DNA of 53,145 nt from Asterionellopsis glacialis (Eukaryota; Bacillariophyta; Plagiogrammaphyceae; Rhaphoneidales; Asterionellopsidaceae): the NCBI GenBank assembly GCA_014885115.2, contig WKLE02001684.1, positions 34,846 through 87,990 on the forward strand, given 5' to 3'. Position numbers and translations under genes: made by a program. Numbering within the stretch: position 1 is the stretch's first letter; every line of letters starts with the position of its first letter. Shown piece by piece: positions 8,692-20,218 of this stretch. The notes under the pieces are model-generated. The model saw nothing but the letters and a program-made list of their open reading frames with translations, was not told the DNA's origin and made no database searches.

Positions 8692-11371
8692 ATGTCGACG
8701 ACGAATAATCCCAAGGGGTTGAGAAAACGTCATTCTTCGCAAAATGAGTATCCAACAAAACAGGAGGATTTAATCCCATCGCAGCAGGATGGCCAATCCG
8801 GAATAATAGAACCAGAGCTGCCCAAGGTTTTCCATGGAACGTTCAAGAAGTGGCAGCATCGAGGATTAGTTCTAGTTCATCTTTGTGCACTTTTGTGGAT
8901 GCTTGTAGGCTTTGTCCTGAAAGCTAAATTTCATACTGGCGATGAATGTGATATGACATATTCTCGCTTCCAGTTCTTTTCTGTTCCCATCAAGACAAAA
9001 ACATCGTATCAGCTGTACAAGTTTATGGACGGAGGAGATCCGCGTCATGGAAACAATCAACATTTACAAGAAGATTGGTGTGGAGTAGGCAACTCAGAGA
9101 GTCTGATATCAAAGCGCCACATTGTACTGTATATTCCTGGCCATTGGGGTAGCCATTCACAAGCACGATCCATTGGAGCACATGGGATTCAAATGGCAGG
9201 AAGAAGAATGTCATACAATTATATGCAAAAAGCTGCGCAAGCTCTTCAAACTGGTCAATGGAATGGACAGGCTACGGATGAAGAATCTTTTGTGTTTGAC
9301 GTGTACGCAGCTGATTTTGCAGAGCAAGGAACTGCCCTGCATGGAAAGTTCCTTCTTGAACAAACTGAATTTCTGGCCCAAGCTGTCGTGACTCTTGCTC
9401 AAAAATGTCAAGTGCCTTCTATTACAATTGTTGCACATTCTGTGGGCGGACTGGTTGCCAGAGCAGTCCCATTGTTACATGCACACTCTAGGCCCTTTAT
9501 TCAAAATATCATAACATTAGCAACACCACATTCTGGGCTTCCATATGCCCAAGAGAAGGGAGTTCATGATTTTCTTTCAATTCTAACTGAGAACCAAAAC
9601 TCTACAGCTCTGAACAATACATTGGTGGTATCTATTTCTGGTGGTCTTCGAGATGAATTGATACCTCCAGAAGTGTGCCATGTCAATCAAGTGGTTCCTT
9701 ATGGAATTTCAGTCTTGGCACATGAGATTATGCCTCCAAAGAAGGATCCAAAATCCATTCAGCCGCGTTTTGGTATGGATCACAAATGTATCGCCTGGTG
9801 TCATGGTGTTTTGTCAGTTGCAAGAAAAATAATTTTTATCGTCGCTAGTACTACAGACACAAGAGGGAGAAATGCTTCTCGACGACTAGACCAAGTACGA
9901 AATCTATTGAACATGAATACTGATTCGGTTGGTGCATATCAGCTACGAGTGAAGAAAATGAGAGTTGACTTTCAGGTAAGTTGGTTGTAACATATTTTTT
10001 TTTAAAAAACCTTGTATCCAATAGTTGTTTCATGATGAATATATTTTTCCTTTTGACTGGACTTGGTTTTCGCTGGTCACCTTTAGGAAAGCAATGGTTT
10101 TTTTAAATCTGTGGCGATAGACTCTGCCATGGTGTACCATTTAGAACTCTGGATAGGTCTCTACGTACTAGTTGGTGCCTTGCAAATTATGGTTTTGCAC
10201 GTTTCTGAGTCCTTGCTAGATTCCATCTCTGCCTTGATAATTCCGGTAATGGCTGCAGGTATGGGTTGGATGTGGTCAGATCGCATAAATCTTCATATCA
10301 TTACAGTCTTGCTTCTCTCCTTTGTGGAACATGGATTGTTTCTGAGCGTACGTGGTTTGCTTGAATTTGGAGTAAAGTTTGCGAAAACTAAGAGAAGAAC
10401 TGTTTCAACACACCATGACGCCCCATACCAAATGACAGCCATGCACATTATTGTTTCTGTTTGGCTAGTCCCTATAATTCTCATTCAGACAATACTATGT
10501 ATTGTTTCATTTTTCTTTTTTGATCGTCAACACTACTTACTACGCAATCACCGTGCACCTATTGCATTTGTCTGGTCCATTATAGTTTTATTAGGACTTG
10601 CATTGAAGTGCCTGACAAGCAGCGGTACGAATAACAAGAACAAGAACTTTGGCGGACACCCAAATCAAGAAAAACTCAATATATCTTTTGTAGCTCTACT
10701 TCTACCAACTTTACCATGTGTAAGTGCTGGAAAGATTATGTTTGTTGTTTGGAGAATAGTGCGTGATGACCATTCTTTGTCGGATCGGCATGAAAAAATT
10801 GGTACCATGGAAGCTGATTTGATACAATTCTTCATTCAAATCATCCTGCCAGTAGGAATTCGGTTAGTCCTATATTCACTACCGACAGTACAAACCATGG
10901 ATGGATCCCGTGTGAAACAGGCTGCTCCTCCTCCTGATGGTATAATAACCCCCAGGACATTACAATTTGGACGTACTTTCCTTTTCCTAGGTTTGATTTT
11001 TTGGCATGGTCCTAGAATGTTTATGGTTGGAAAGGGTTACGTCGTTGGTCTTTTTCTAGCATGTCTAGCATGGTTGGACGTTGGTTTCTTTATTTGTGAA
11101 AGGTGCAAGTTTAGNNNNNNNNNNNNNNNNNNNNNNNNNNNNNNNNNNNNNNNNNNNNNNNNNNNNNNNNNNNNNNNNNNNNNNNNNNNNNNNNNNNNNN
11201 NNNNNNNNNNNNNNNNNNNNNNNNNNNNNNNNNNNNNNNNNNNNNNNNNNNNNNNNNNNNNNNNNCTGTGTACTGTAGTATCTGTCTGACAATATACTTT
11301 TTGTATTGCAGTCAGCAGTTGACATGTCATTGGAATATACATTGTTCTTGTGTTTTACTGAAGAGTCGTGA
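8692..11371 (+). CDS. PGAP1/Bst1-like GPI inositol-deacylase (interrupted by an assembly gap)
   Basis: Exon 1 is 8692-9975. A GT-AG intron of 111 nt follows, and exon 2 runs from 10087 into a block of N at 11115-11265. A splice acceptor (TTTTTGTATTGCAG) at about 11310 suggests a final short exon ending near 11371. PGAP1 removes the acyl chain from the inositol of GPI anchors in the ER, which lets anchored proteins leave the ER. Visible family signs are one N-terminal membrane segment (LVHLCALLWMLVGFVL), CDMTY, IPGHWGSHSQARS (the oxyanion/lid strand), DFAEQGTALHG, and the nucleophile motif AHSVGG near residue 249. Exon 2 encodes many hydrophobic helices, as in the C-terminal half of PGAP1. The acid and His of the triad were not assigned with certainty. 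The gene model is incomplete because of the gap. Confidence 0.82.
11115..11265. other. Assembly gap (151 N)
   Basis: An uninterrupted run of N lies inside the 3' part of the PGAP1-like gene. Coding sequence and probably a splice donor are hidden. Any reading frame drawn through this block is meaningless. Confidence 0.99.
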
Positions 11372-12163
11372 TTGAACTTTCTTGGGGCCTGTGAATTTGG
11401 ATCTAATCTTCAAAGTAGGAGATTTTTTCTTGACGATTATGCCCCCCACCCCCACCAAAATCAATGGCACAAAAGATTCACGTCAAATATATAGAAGAAC
11501 AACTCTAGCTAGTAGTTTCGTATGTATGAGCTACTTGCCTATGCAAACAATGAATCAATAGAGCGTGTACAGGTAATCATATAAACTTGCTAAATCAAAG
11601 ACGGGGGAAGTGACCCATAATAATATTATTATTATCATGTCAAAAATCATCCTTGATATTTCAAGAACGAGTGAGCGTTCTACGGCGTGAAAAAAAAAGT
11701 AACCACATCATTATCATAAAAGATTCTGGCATCGGGGTGGTTCTGTCTGTCGTTCGTATTTTCGTCTTTCCATGAAAACCCTTATTTATTTCTCAATATC
11801 TCCATTCCTAATCCTAGCTCGATCTCTAATGTGCAAAAATGAGTGTACAAAAGAGTAATACCCTCCATGATGTGCATATCCCAAAAGTACGGATTCGGGC
11901 GGGTTTGAGCATTTTTACCTCTTTTGGCTGAATTCAGGTCCTCTCTTAGTCTCTAGTAGAATAGAGAGAGAGGTCCTACCGTAGAGTGACGTCTGAGAAC
12001 TGACGCTCACTGGTCCAATATATTATTTCAACATCAACATCAACATTTGCATCTGCGGAAGATCCCCTCTCATCCGCGACACACCACAGAATAAACCTCG
12101 CAAAAACTGCTATCAGGCGTGTTTCCCAAACGGTGACACTCTACACAACGTTGTAGGATCAAT
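11372..12163. other. Intergenic region with dispersed-repeat copy C and an imperfect inverted repeat
   Basis: No gene seen. Copy C of the dispersed repeat lies at 11591-11670. Near 11938-11976, AGGTCCTCTCT and AGAGAGGTCCT form an imperfect inverted repeat (9 of 11 positions). A run of CAACAT words precedes the methyltransferase start, probably in its 5' UTR. Confidence 0.45.
11591..11670 (+). repeat. Dispersed repeat, copy C
   Basis: Shares GGGGGAAGTG, CCATAATAAT, ATGTCAAAAATCATC and TCAAGAAC, in this order, with copy B at about 14065-14135. It differs by an ATT-repeat expansion and point changes. Its GGGGGAAGTG block also aligns with copy A at 8504. Confidence 0.6.
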
Positions 12164-13513
12164 ATGACGTTCACTTCAGCAACTGCGTTGTTTCTAATTG
12201 CAACAACCACAGCAACTGTAACACCGGCTTGTCATGCCTTTGTTGTGTTACCATCACAACGTCATGTTGCATCGTCCCCATTGTCATTACATGTAGCATC
12301 ATCTCCTCTGAGTTCTATATCGTCCGTGACAAAAGGTATGGATGATGACGAATCTGCATCATCATCATCATGGGGCATTGCACCTGTTGTAGGTGAAGCT
12401 GATCGCGCCTTTCGTCAGGGAAGTCAATTGGAAAAAAATGGTCAAGCAAGATCTGCATCCGTAGCATTCCACGAAGCTGTGACATTGTATCAATGTTACT
12501 TGGAATCAGGTGACGAATTTAAACACGTCACGTCCTTGTCACCGAAAGATTGTGTTGCCTTATTGGCATACGCCTGTGTCCGATTAGCACATTTAACACA
12601 TGATGCATTAGGTGATTCCAAGTCGGCTACACGTTTATATAAGGAAGCCACGGAAATTGATCCGTATCCTGCAAGTGTATCCTATTTAGGAGTCGGAACA
12701 AGTATTGAAGCATCGGGTGGGAATTTACGTGAAGCTGTGGTAGCCTACCGTGAGGCACGACGACTTTCACCAGAGAGTAAGTATGCCTTATTTCAATTGG
12801 CGGTTGCTCTAGAACGACTTGATTATGCCGAAGAAGCAGAATCACTCATGGAAGAATTACGCCGCAAGGAGGCGAGTTATGCATGCCTAGTCGATTCATG
12901 GGGATACGTACGGTGGCATACACGCAAGGTACCAAATCATTTGAATAATTTACATCGTGGAACACGTGCCATGTTACAAATTGCATTAGAAGCTGCTACA
13001 CCCCTTATCCGCGAGGGTGGATTGGTATGTGAATTTGGTGTCGCATCTGGGCGTAGTTTACGTATGACACAAGAAATGGTTTCCTTGAGTGTTGAAATTC
13101 ATGGATTTGATACCTTCACAGGACTTCCACAAGCATGGGGTAGTGAACCCAAGGGTGCATATTCGACAGGTGGTATTATGCCTGATGTACAAGGTGAAGT
13201 TTATTTCCATCAGGGCTTATTTTCAGATAGTATCCCACGATTCCTAGAACAACGCGATGATGATTGTTTCTTAGCTTATGCCAACATTGATTGTGATTTG
13301 TACTCATCAACATTGGATATTTTAGAGGGTATGCATGGTAAAATTGTTCCTGGTACAATACTTGTGTTTGATGAATACTTATGTCATCCCACATGGAGGC
13401 AAGATGAATTCCGCGCATGGAGAGAAATTTGTAAGCGATTTGGCTATCAATATGAATATCTTGGATTTAGTTTGTCCACAAAACAAGCTGTTGTCCGTGT
13501 GACACAAGCGTAA
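12164..13513 (+). CDS. Plastid-targeted-type TPR protein with TylF/MycF-like methyltransferase domain (449 aa)
   Basis: Single exon from ATG 12164. The N-terminus is hydrophobic (ATALFLIATTTATV) and continues CHAFVVLP, an A-F junction like that of diatom plastid bipartite presequences. A helical middle part (about residues 75-235) looks like degenerate TPRs (SATRLYKEATEIDP; ALFQLAVALERL). The C-terminal 170 residues match the TylF/MycF-type SAM-dependent O-methyltransferases. CEFGVASGRS near residue 290 is the SAM-binding loop. GFDTFTGLP follows, then IDCDLYSST near 376 and a DEY near 403, which in this family are metal- or substrate-binding acids. These enzymes methylate sugar hydroxyls in bacteria; the algal substrate is unknown. 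Fusion to TPR and a plastid leader is unusual. Plastid location is inferred from the leader only. Confidence 0.8.
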   Translation: MTFTSATALFLIATTTATVTPACHAFVVLPSQRHVASSPLSLHVASSPLSSISSVTKGMDDDESASSSSWGIAPVVGEADRAFRQGSQLEKNGQARSASVAFHEAVTLYQCYLESGDEFKHVTSLSPKDCVALLAYACVRLAHLTHDALGDSKSATRLYKEATEIDPYPASVSYLGVGTSIEASGGNLREAVVAYREARRLSPESKYALFQLAVALERLDYAEEAESLMEELRRKEASYACLVDSWGYVRWHTRKVPNHLNNLHRGTRAMLQIALEAATPLIREGGLVCEFGVASGRSLRMTQEMVSLSVEIHGFDTFTGLPQAWGSEPKGAYSTGGIMPDVQGEVYFHQGLFSDSIPRFLEQRDDDCFLAYANIDCDLYSSTLDILEGMHGKIVPGTILVFDEYLCHPTWRQDEFRAWREICKRFGYQYEYLGFSLSTKQAVVRVTQA

Positions 13514-14381
13514 TATTTTCCATCGTGATGATCCAAGTTGCTGCGGTAATCCTACTTTTCTTTTCAAGTTGTTTGGAACCATCCAAATCACGAAAAAACA
13601 AAACATCGACCAAGAAACAAAGACGGTAAAACAGCCACAAGAGAAATAATTATAATTCAGAATATGGAGCATTATTTAAATCACCACAGGACCTTGTCAA
13701 CTTTCATCTTTATATTTTTCCTGGAATTCAAAAAGCTTTTACTGTAATTAGAAACTATATCCATTTTTGATAAATATTGTTCCCTCTGCCTTTTGGAATA
13801 TTGTCAAGACGCAAGGTGACATTGATATGGTCTACTCAAATGAAGCTTCTGATAACAGAAACATATTTGGACTTCTCAAAATCTTGTCTCATTCCGGATG
13901 CCAGACCAAGAGAGTTTTTTCTGCGCCACTTTATAAAAACCTCCCAACAAGACGAGGCAGATATCATGATGAAACAGATGGAGTTCTGATGTTCGGCGTG
14001 TTTTTAGAGTTATGAGTGTTACAGTTAAACCATTTCAGTTTGGCTCTCGCTAATGGATTTAAGGCGGGGGAGTGGCCATAATAATATGTCAAAAATCATC
14101 ATCGAAAAGTTAGGGAATCATGACTCAAGAACTTTCGATGACATTAGGTGAAACCGAACTAAAGATTGTATGCACTGCCTTAATTGCATGCTTTTCAGGT
14201 CAAAGTTGCATTGTATGTTCTTAAACCCTAATAAAAACTTGGTAGCAGACTAAATTAAAAGTATCAATGCTTCTGAGAAACGTTAGAACCGTTCGAATTA
14301 GGTCTCATTAGTGACATGGAAATAATTATTAATAATTCTGCTTCGGCACAAATAGCAAGATATAAGCATCTTGGGCAAAGT
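13514..14381. other. Intergenic region, no gene seen
   Basis: It separates the convergent 3' ends of the methyltransferase gene and the large minus-strand gene. It holds dispersed-repeat copy B. Short open frames here have no coding character. Confidence 0.5.
14001..14140 (+). repeat. Dispersed repeat, copy B (longest copy)
   Basis: This copy carries both the left blocks shared with copy A (TTTTTAGAGTTA; AAACCATTTCAGTTTGGCTC) and the right blocks shared with copy C (CCATAATAAT; ATGTCAAAAATCATC; TCAAGAAC). It therefore links the other two as one family. No terminal inverted repeat or target duplication was recognised by eye. Confidence 0.6.
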
Positions 14382-17300
14382 TTATACCCAGACAATATTT
14401 TCTTCGAGATCATCCATGGTGATACCCAACAAACTCAGCATCACATCTGGGTTTACTTCCACATAAGAATTGATATTTTTGAGAACATTCTCAACTTGTT
14501 CTTGCACTTGCTCCTTCAAATTCATTTCGACAATTGCGGTGATGTTGTCTTGAAACCCTTTCACAGCTTTGTTTAAGATCCAGTCGGCCCCCGTTTCCTT
14601 TACTTTAAATTTCACCTTGATTAGACGAACATCCAATTCCTCCAGTTGCAAAATTGGAACGGTCAATTCAGTTCCCATTTTGGTAATGCGCTCTTTTCTA
14701 CATTCTACTCGTAGCCGGATCGAAACATCTTTAACGGATAGAGAACCCACGCCATCGAAAATGGGGTCAAAAATAGTCTTCTTTTTAGCCTGCTCAATTC
14801 GAAACATAAACTTATCCAAATGAAGAGTCAGATTTTTCATCTCGAGGAAAAAAACAGTTGGATCCTTCCGGGGATTGAAGCGTTTGTGACTATTGTCGAA
14901 AATGTCAAGTTCGCGGGAAGACTTTACCCGATGTCCCGGCAAATCGCTACTACCTGAATCTGAAAGTGCCGACTGATCTGGCTGGTTTTCGTTGGTAGAC
15001 TTTTTCGTTTGATTGAGCTTTCCAGTCGTTTCACATTTTTCGCGTTCTCCTTGAAGATGAATTTGGTAGGAGACATCTTTTACTGCGATCTCCATGAGTT
15101 CATCATCGTCGATTTCCAAGCTACGCCAAAGTTCAATTCCACAATTCAGTACCCCTGAAACTGGAAGGCCTTTAAGAACGTCACGGACATGAGGGTCGGA
15201 TGGAAGCTATATTTGGAAATACACGATAAGTACATTAGATTTTGCGACGGACACGGCGAACACACCAATCGAGAACGTATACATACCTGACCTATTCCAC
15301 CTGTACCAACCTGCCAGCATCCGTTACTCTGTGCCTGTAGAAGGAGCTCTCTGATGTCATCCAACACCGAGCTTTCAGTGTCTTCGTGCATTCCAGGCGA
15401 GGCCCGGTGTACATATGAGTCAACCGGTTCGACGTCTGATTTCTTCGATTCAACGTTCTCCCCAAAAGGAGCAAATACATTTTCGTGTCCCAGAATCTGA
15501 CAAAGAAGATTTTCGCGCTTAAGCGAAACATCAGAAAGGGTCAGGTCACCACCATGTTCACCTCGGCATGTCAGAACCCACCCATCATTAAGCTCTCGTT
15601 GTTCAACGGGGATCGACATTTTCGGTAGATAATCCTTTGTTTACAAGAGAAGCAAAGAGTGGCAATATTTAGAAGTTTCCCAATCAGAAGATATGAGTGT
15701 GCAAGGCAATCTTAAAATTATCTTACCAGAAAACGCTCTATGGCGGTGGTTGTCTTTTCTCTCAAAAACTTTTGCAGTTTCTCTGAGTTGCTCATGGCAT
15801 CAGATGCGTCCCTAATGAATTCGTCAACATCAACTTCATCCATTAAATTCAAGATGTCCTCGTCAATACTAACAGAAAAAGAAATGTCAGAAATAGAAGT
15901 TAACAAGGCAAGCCTCTAATGCGAACAATAGCAAGCTCAAATCAATTGAAGCTACTCACGTTGAATAATATGGAAGAACCGTCATGACTTCTTTGACATC
16001 CTTACAAAAGCCTTCAAGGCCCAAGATGAGATGCATGTCGATTTCACTTATCAGATTTGCAGCCTCTTCTGAAAGCAGAAAGTCTAACCAGTCCGTGGTC
16101 AGATCACCTTCTCCTAATCGTTCAAATTGGATAGCGCACAGAGAAAAAAGTTTAGAGAGCGGCGTCATGAGCTTCTTCGTATTCTCCGGCATCCTTGTGA
16201 CTGTCCAAGCCAATTCCGAGTCTGCTGCGTTAATTAAGGGCACCCATAGCTTTCCAGAAATTGTAAAATTCTTGAGCATTCGTAAGTGACGAATTGAATG
16301 GAAATTAGACGCGTGTATACTCAGCATTCGCGAAGCGTCTGGATCATTATGAAAAACTCGAATGAGGATTCTTTCTAGAAGTTCCAATACATCGTCACTT
16401 TTCAACAATCCTAAGATAGAACGGCGAGGCGAAGCAAGCAATTTGACAGCTTTTCCAAAATGAGCTAGCTTTTGTGAATTCCTTGCAGCAGCTTTATTGC
16501 TTGTAGTAGAAGGAGATAGGTGGTCAAAAATAAATTTTGCGCACTTATGATAGTACTCTCTACTATCTGGATCAATAATATTCGCCTTGACCATTGCTCG
16601 TTCAAGCCTCTCAATACACAAATCCCATTCTCCTCTTTCAAGCGCCTCAAGGAGCAGCTCATCAACTAACATTACGTCTACGAATCGGAGTATTCTTACT
16701 TTTGCTTTATTTCCTTGCTGTTCCATTCTTTGTGTAATGCCACGGCCTATTTTCTCAAGACGATCTTTAACTGGACCAAACACTTCAATTACTTCACGGA
16801 TTGTCCTTTTCCAGATAGCGATGGATTTTTGCGATATGTTTTTCTTATGAACCTTTACGACGGTCTTGGTGAAAAGAAGAAATTCATAAATTACAGAGAG
16901 ACAAAGGCTAAAATCGGGTTGATCTTTGCATGATACTCGAGCAATGGCCACAGTACGCATGAATGTTCGAAGAATGCCAAATGTAATTTTGTACTTGTGC
17001 TCTCTTTGTTCGGTTTCCTCACCAGATTTTTCGTCTGACTTTTCTGACACAGAACTATCTACCTGGTCGTTCGTTTTGCTGCTAAAGATTCCACCGAACA
17101 GGTCGTTGACTATCCAAAAGCCCGGGTCTTGTGATTCCGAACTCTCTACAGAGACAGCTGACAATTGTCCCTCTTCGTATTTACTCTCATTTTCGGTAGA
17201 GACATTGGTTCCCCGATCTTCAGGGTTATCTAGCCGATCCAGAAAGTCAATGATCGAAGTGACAAAATTATTAAAGCCTTGGTCAAAACCACTGTCTTCT

Positions 17301-20218
17301 TCTTCAATAGCTTTTAGAAAACTCATCCAGAGCGTTTCGAATCCTTTTGAAAACTTCTTCCATAAATGGTCTTGAGTTTCGAGCTTTTGCTTTCTTAGAA
17401 CAGCCTCATAATTATCCATTTGTATCTGATACTGCGCCGCCTCGCGTATGTATTCTATAATGGGAGTAAACTCGGGGCCCTGGCAAGAGACGATATCAGA
17501 TCTATTAAACTCGAGAATATTTCCTAGATGTTTCCCTTCCTCCTTGATATGCACAAAATAACGTCCGTGCCGGAAACTTTGACCCCCATTAACGTACGCG
17601 AGAACTTTTCCGCGACCGAGTTTCGTCTGAACAGAGAAACCAACAGATGCTTCTACTACACTGTGAATTGCATCGCGATTCAGGTAGGCGTGAGCTTTTC
17701 CAGCTCCCTTCCGTTGCCATAAGGATCTTACTATATGCATGTCATCTTCCACTCTCCATCCAACAAATACTCCAACACCAAACGACGTTGCAACGCATGC
17801 TCCGATTGGGAACTTTGAATGGCGAGGCATATAATTGGAACCCCAGTCATCCATGACACGAAATGTCATCTCTGCAAAATTACCATCACGTAAGAAAGAT
17901 TTGTCGAGTTTTACCGTCACTGATAAACAGTTTGTGGTTCGTCTACGATCCGGGGTTCCACCTGGTTTTGTAGCTTGGCGAATGTACAACCTTTTGCTGG
18001 ACACAACTGTTCCCATTTGTATGCTCAGAGAGTGTGGCTTCTTTCTCTTTGATTTGTTCCCTGACTTTGGGACAGAAGAACCATTTGTAGGGGGTTGAAT
18101 AGGAAACATTGGAACAACAACTTTTACACCAGGTAGAAGCCTCGGTCGAGCGTTTAGTTGAGGTTTCGGTGTACCCAAAATATCTTTAGACAAACTAGAA
18201 GATAGAACTGGACCCCGTGCGGATCGAGGTGATTTGACTTGTGATGTATAATCCGATTCTTTCTTTTCATCAAGCTGGCGATTTTCTGAATTCATTTGCA
18301 TCCCAATTGATCTAGTCGTGTTATGGGTATTTTCATGTAACGATGTTTTTTTGTCGTACTGATTTTTACAAGTCCACATTTGACCTTCTTCTGAAATTGC
18401 GTCTTCATCTTTAATAGGAATTCTATTGAAGCTGTTCTTGTATCGTGGTTCATCTTCTTGATGCTCTGGTATTCTTCTTGTTGGTGTTGTCCATCCGGCC
18501 GGCCGTAACCGAGGAGGCGATATTGGTACCGTACGTGGCGGGAGACCCGGTACATTATGTAAAGCTCTAATGTTTTTGCGGATTGCTTTGGGAGGCGAGT
18601 CGAGTGAGTTGTCATTCATGTCTGACATGCTGGATATAGAATCTGCAGAGTAATGAACCGCTGCGGAAGGTGATGTCCACATAGAGTGAACCGGTGGAGT
18701 CATTGGCACCTTCTCGTCTTTGTTTGATAATGAAGACGCATCCAAACTGCCTTCGTCGTTTCCTAGTAATGCCGTGCTTTCTATCTGATCAATAAAGTCA
18801 TCATCTGGTAGGTCGGAAATAGATGATTCGTTTCGGGTGCCACCAATTTGGGACCTTATACCCATAATTCGTTCTGCAGTGTCTTGAGATGTAATTGCTC
18901 TTTGGACATGCTCAGAATTCAAAAGACGCACACCAATGCGTGTACCAACATCGAGCCAATCGAGATCTTGGCCAGCATCTGAATGGGTAGACGATAACCC
19001 TGGTGAAATTGGTGATTTTACGTCTCCTGAGGTAGAACTATAATCATCGTTAACGGACAACACTTCTTCAACTTCTTCTGCGAGTATTTCTTCGTCAACA
19101 ATGCTACAAGCAGACTTCTGCGATGCCAACAAATCATATCTTTTCGGCGTTGTAACTAAATGTTCCGACTGAGATTTTCTCAACAACTTTCGCGTTTTTG
19201 GGGACATTGGCATGGCCGACATTGATCTTTGCATATTTTGTCGTCTCTTGTCTTTGACCAATGTATCATCTTCTTCTTTTAGTAAATTGGAACAAAAGTT
19301 AATGGCCGCCACGTGTTGAAGAGTCTCTGGGCTCCACCGATCCATTACACCATCATCAATATCAGTCGGTGGAGGGCATTCAATGAGGGATGCCTTTTGA
19401 CTTTTCCTCAATACTGAGTCGTTCCAACTGAATTCATCCTCGTTCCATTCGCGTCCCGATATTCTGTAACGTTTAAGAAGACTTCCATCCACCCAGTCCA
19501 AAAATTGCACCGCAGCATTCCATGCATCTGTGAAATGTTTGGGGCATATCGATTTGATGTCATCCATGTCAACAGTGAGAGATAGAATGATTTGCACTGT
19601 TTCGAAAAAGACACGAATCATCCACATGGTAATCTTGTAACTAATTGCTACCAACACAAACAGCGAAACAGCGAGAAGTGCCCCAAATAGACGTAATGTT
19701 TTTTGCAAGGTGGGTTGATCTCGAACAATAAATCTGCATATCTTCAGAATAGTATTCCTCAGGGCAACAAACATTTTGATGGCAGTATCTCTGTTGAACT
19801 GCTGTTCTGCAAGCCATCGCCACCATTGCTTAAAGTTGTAGGAACTGAATATAGGGTGAAATTCGGCCTTTTGCTGTTGCGTTTGCCAGTGGAATCCAGA
19901 GTGTGAATTCAACAGTCGCGTCACGTGTTCTCCGACAAGGTCCGGTTTCTGATCTTTTTCTTTTTTATCTCTGCCCTGTAGTACTTTACGAATCGTTTCA
20001 CTCCATCTTGCCTTTGCCTTTATCGATTTCTTAGAGCTCGACCCTTTTGATTGCGCTGCAGTTGAAATCTTTGAATTAGAAATCGCTGACGATGTCACGG
20101 AAGAGGCAACGATACTGCCACCACTTTGGCTTAAAGACCGATTTTGTTCCGGAATCTGATGTTGGAATTTCCGTACAGCTGACTCTGATGGTTTGCATGA
20201 AGAGTCATTCGATGCCAT
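14382..20218 (-). CDS. Large membrane-anchored protein with beta-rich repeats and lipid-binding-like C-terminus (1872 aa, 4 exons)
   Basis: Exons in transcript order: 20218-15960, 15913-15727, 15634-15287, 15206-14382. All junctions are GT-AG and the frame is continuous; the first intron is only 46 nt. ATG 20218 is used because the frame's upstream start is a GTG. A Ser-rich N-terminus leads to a long hydrophobic stretch (LRLFGALLAVSLFVLVAIS). A disordered Ser/Pro region follows, then a beta-rich part with two similar units (IGACVATSFGVGVFVGW; VGFSVQTKLGRGKVLAYV), and helical segments. The C-terminus alternates amphipathic strands (SLSVKDVSIRLRV; ELDVRLIKVKFKV) and ends in an amphipathic helix. 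That pattern recalls TULIP/HAM1-like lipid-binding folds, suggesting a lipid-transfer or contact-site protein, but this is a weak inference. No catalytic motif seen. Confidence 0.75.

Noticed and set aside
11037..11342. Open frames running through the N block
   Set aside because: They exist only because N contains no stop codon; they are artefacts of the assembly gap.
13767..14015. 82-codon frame after the methyltransferase gene
   Set aside because: No recognisable domain, and it runs into the dispersed repeat; treated as non-coding.
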